DNA of 64,000 bases from an uncultured Bacteroidales bacterium (GTDB lineage: Bacteria > Bacteroidota > Bacteroidia > Bacteroidales > UBA932): the NCBI GenBank assembly GCA_900319405.1, contig ONOH01000001.1:54403-118402 (forward strand). The letters are read 5' to 3'. A model generated the notes under the pieces. It did no database searches. It had not been told where the DNA came from and saw only the letters and a list, made by a program, of their open reading frames with translations. The position numbers were made by a program, and so were the translations under genes. Of this stretch, positions 63,771-64,000 are shown piece after piece; the stretch's first letter is position 1; each line of letters starts with the position of its first letter.

Positions 63771-64000
63771 ATGAGTCGTTCACTTAAAAAAGGACCGTAC
63801 ATTCAGGAAGCACTTGAGAACAGGATTCTCGCTATGAATGACGGCAGCAAGAAGAAAGAGGTTGTCAAGACTTGGTCCCGCGCCAGCATGATTTCCCCTG
63901 ACTTTGTGGGCCACACCATCGCAGTTCACAACGGCAATAAGTTTATTCCCGTTTATGTTACTGAGAATATGGTCGGTCACAAGCTCGGAGAATTTGCTCC
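63771..64000 (+). CDS. rpsS: 30S ribosomal protein S19 (partial, C-terminus beyond window)
   Basis: ATG 63771 begins [19 protein letters not shown], the typical S19 N-terminus. [20 protein letters not shown] and [20 protein letters not shown] follow to the window edge. About 76 of roughly 90 residues are visible. It continues the operon order rplC-rplD-rplW-rplB-rpsS. Confidence 0.96.
   Translation, partial: MSRSLKKGPYIQEALENRILAMNDGSKKKEVVKTWSRASMISPDFVGHTIAVHNGNKFIPVYVTENMVGHKLGEFA

Noticed and set aside
1-64000. tRNA, rRNA, CRISPR array, insertion sequence or integrase genes
   Set aside because: I looked for each and saw none. No transposase or recombinase-like motif, no evenly spaced repeats, and no cloverleaf sequence.

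Overview
The window comes from a Bacteroidota chromosome, most likely an uncultured Bacteroidales from a gut or rumen habitat. The evidence is the TAnnTTTG/TTTG promoters, the scarcity of useful Shine-Dalgarno sites, the fimbrillin-like lipoproteins, a GLPGLI protein, a carboxypeptidase-regulatory-domain outer membrane barrel, GH20 and GH106 glycosidases, and a MurA carrying Asp in place of the catalytic Cys. Base composition is fairly GC-rich for the phylum. A genus cannot be named from the sequence alone.

Layout. 0-5.8 kb is a minus-strand pyrimidine block: pyrC, then a leader peptide plus terminator hairpin, then pyrK-pyrD-pyrF-pyrE-pyrB and a coupled HAD-type lipoprotein that runs off the left edge. 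5.9-8.8 kb holds aspS and murB. 8.8-11.9 kb is an accessory segment bounded by partial copies of the murB 3' end. It carries a Fic/BRO-like protein with a 33-residue membrane protein, and a fimbrillin-like lipoprotein with a short partner peptide. 11.9-16.6 kb has an AlkZ-like protein, a decayed toxin next to an intact Panacea-type antitoxin, murA and a serpin.

16.7-31.1 kb is an aspartate-to-diaminopimelate cluster by the succinylase route: an aminotransferase, dapF, dapA, dapD, asd, an M20 peptidase (probable dapE), dapB and thrA. A GH20 hexosaminidase, rubrerythrin and a GH106 glycosidase lie among them. 31.1-37.0 kb is a minus-strand locus of a TPR/transmembrane regulator, two tiny secreted peptides, a GLPGLI protein and an outer membrane barrel. 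37.1-40.4 kb is cdaA-mutS2.

40.4-59.7 kb is a plus-strand surface locus: a short 59-residue peptide, a small fimbrillin-like lipoprotein, four very large related lipoproteins (959-1374 residues, the last two a tandem duplication with its promoter), and a fimbrillin-DUF4874/DUF4832 fusion. 59.9-61.1 kb has yraN and a degenerate mannose-1-phosphate guanylyltransferase that ends inside a palindrome. 61.3-64 kb starts a ribosomal operon (rplC, rplD, rplW, rplB, rpsS) without rpsJ.

Cross-cutting signals are (i) an apparent pyrL-like attenuator before pyrK, (ii) hairpin-rich in-frame insertions in murB and dapF, (iii) a 28-bp dispersed repeat, (iv) four terminator hairpins with the same loop sequence, each of three with an adjacent second palindrome, (v) -7 boxes placed 4-8 nt before start codons, suggesting leaderless or near-leaderless mRNAs, and (vi) two short peptides immediately upstream of fimbrillin-like lipoproteins. 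All functional statements are inferred from sequence recognition. No database search was run.
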